A stretch of DNA of 42,784 nt, from positions 1 to 42,784 of the forward strand of contig JAUMZW010000014.1 of assembly GCA_030527925.1 (NCBI GenBank), written 5' to 3'. A model generated the notes under the pieces. It did not search any database and was not told where the DNA came from. It worked only from the letters and a program-made list of their open reading frames with translations. The stretch is from Streptococcus sp. (GTDB taxonomy: Bacteria > Bacillota > Bacilli > Lactobacillales > Streptococcaceae). The position numbers and the translations under genes are program-made. Positions 42,174 through 42,784 of the stretch are shown in pieces. Position 1 is the first letter of the stretch, and every line of letters begins with the position of its first letter.

Positions 42174-42784
42174 ATGAGAAACAAAGGGTTATTTGATGAA
42201 ATAGTTGAAAAAGCTTCTGAATTTACTAAAGATACTGTAGATGTCGTTAATAATTTTGCGAAAGATACGGTTGATAAAACTAAAGAAGTTTTTAAAGAAG
42301 GTGACAGGCTTTCAAAAGAAAAAGAAGTTAGAAAAACAGAGAAAGATAAAAAGAAAGAAGGGTTATTTGATGAAATAGTTGAAAAAGCTTCTGAATTTAC
42401 TAAAGATACTGTAGATGTCGTTAATAATTTTGCGAAAGATACGGTTGATAAAACTAAAGAAGTTTTTAAAGAAGGTGACAGGCTTTCAAAAGAAAAAGAA
42501 GTTAGAAAAACAGAGAAAGATAAAAAGAATGAAAGAAATAAATTTCTAATACTTATTTCTTTATTAGTATTGTCTATTGGCGGTTTCAGTCTCATAGCTC
42601 ACAATCAAGATAAAAAAGAGGAATTCAAGTCATCTTCGCCTACCTCTAATGTGGCGTCAATTTTATCTTCTTCTACTTCCAGTTCTACCAGTTTTACAAC
42701 TTCTTCCACCTCAACTGAAGAAAGTTCCAACTCAGCAGTATCATCTGAAAAAAAGACAAAACAAGAAGAAAAAGCAAAGCAAGA
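42174..42784 (+). CDS. Membrane protein with duplicated cytoplasmic repeat, partial
   Basis: Open from ATG 42174 to the window end (203 codons). Layout: two identical 58-residue repeats (about 4-119) that are Lys/Glu-rich and amphipathic (GLFDEIVEKASEFTKDTVD begins each), then a basic stretch (RKTEKDKKNERNK), one membrane helix (about 124-142) and a Ser/Thr-rich segment that runs off the edge. Basic residues before the helix predict N-in, tail outside. It is 20 bases after the repressor gene, on the same strand. In temperate streptococcal phages this slot often holds an Ltp-like superinfection-exclusion protein; no such domain is visible yet. I do not recognise the protein as a whole. Confidence 0.75.
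   Translation, partial: MRNKGLFDEIVEKASEFTKDTVDVVNNFAKDTVDKTKEVFKEGDRLSKEKEVRKTEKDKKKEGLFDEIVEKASEFTKDTVDVVNNFAKDTVDKTKEVFKEGDRLSKEKEVRKTEKDKKNERNKFLILISLLVLSIGGFSLIAHNQDKKEEFKSSSPTSNVASILSSSTSSSTSFTTSSTSTEESSNSAVSSEKKTKQEEKAKQ
42184..42529 (+). repeat. Exact 174-bp tandem duplication
   Basis: The stretch 42184-42355 recurs at 42358-42529 with no difference over 172 bases. The period is 174 bases, or 58 codons, so the reading frame is kept. Confidence 0.97.

Noticed and set aside
42146..42595. Minus-strand open frame with a duplicated Ser/Phe-rich segment
   Set aside because: It is the mirror of the repeated plus-strand gene, which has the start signal and sensible domains.

Overview
The window is low-GC Firmicute DNA. 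Its gene content and order point to the genus Streptococcus. The markers are a murB-potABCD operon, a miaA-hflX-rnz-SDR-recJ block followed by apt, a ccdA-TlpA-msrAB locus followed by an AraC-type two-component system as in pneumococcus, a Bce-type peptide-resistance module, and a DUF3042 gene. I place it at genus level only; a pyogenic-group species is a guess. No tRNA, rRNA or CRISPR array was seen.

Layout. (1) 1-1450: left mobile edge, an IS5-family transposase tail fused in frame to a 5'-truncated tyrosine integrase, ending beside radC. (2) 1440-5225: housekeeping and small genes: radC, guaC (PurR-box and good promoter), a SemiSWEET sugar transporter, a divergent apparently leaderless orphan gene, and a DUF1304/MarR pair. 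(3) 5462-10272: one minus-strand operon for extracytoplasmic methionine-sulfoxide repair (ccdA, TlpA-like thioredoxin, msrAB) plus a YesN/YesM-type two-component system; ccdA is split at a run of seven T. (4) 10410-12496: a Ser/Thr-rich anchored protein and a MerR-controlled zinc alcohol dehydrogenase. (5) 12681-13317: a decayed Pr6Pr-family membrane protein. (6) 13340-17739: Bce-type ABC transporter and two-component system, with a BceR-like operator upstream. (7) 17918-25007: PASTA-like protein, a beta-glucosidase remnant, trmFO, then murB-potABCD linking peptidoglycan precursor synthesis to spermidine/putrescine uptake. (8) 25130-29104: MarR-controlled heterodimeric ABC exporter with two near-identical operators. 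(9) 29268-40179: core genes ispE, nth, dnaD, metA, apt, recJ, an SDR, rnz, a conserved hypothetical, hflX, miaA and DUF3042. (10) 40245-42784: right mobile edge, a wrecked IS3-family element, a fragment resembling DUF4145, an S24-type phage repressor with three operator-like sites, and the start of a membrane protein carrying an exact 174-bp tandem duplication, cut by the window end.

The core blocks are ordinary streptococcal chromosome. The new-looking material is at the right edge: a repressor whose promoter is clear but whose start codon is not, followed by a membrane protein with duplicated amphipathic cytoplasmic repeats that sits where temperate streptococcal phages often carry superinfection-exclusion proteins. 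Other points of interest are the homopolymer-split ccdA, the leaderless orphan gene, and several readable operators (MarR, MerR, BceR, PurR and a possible methionine box). All calls are from reading the sequence; no database search was possible.
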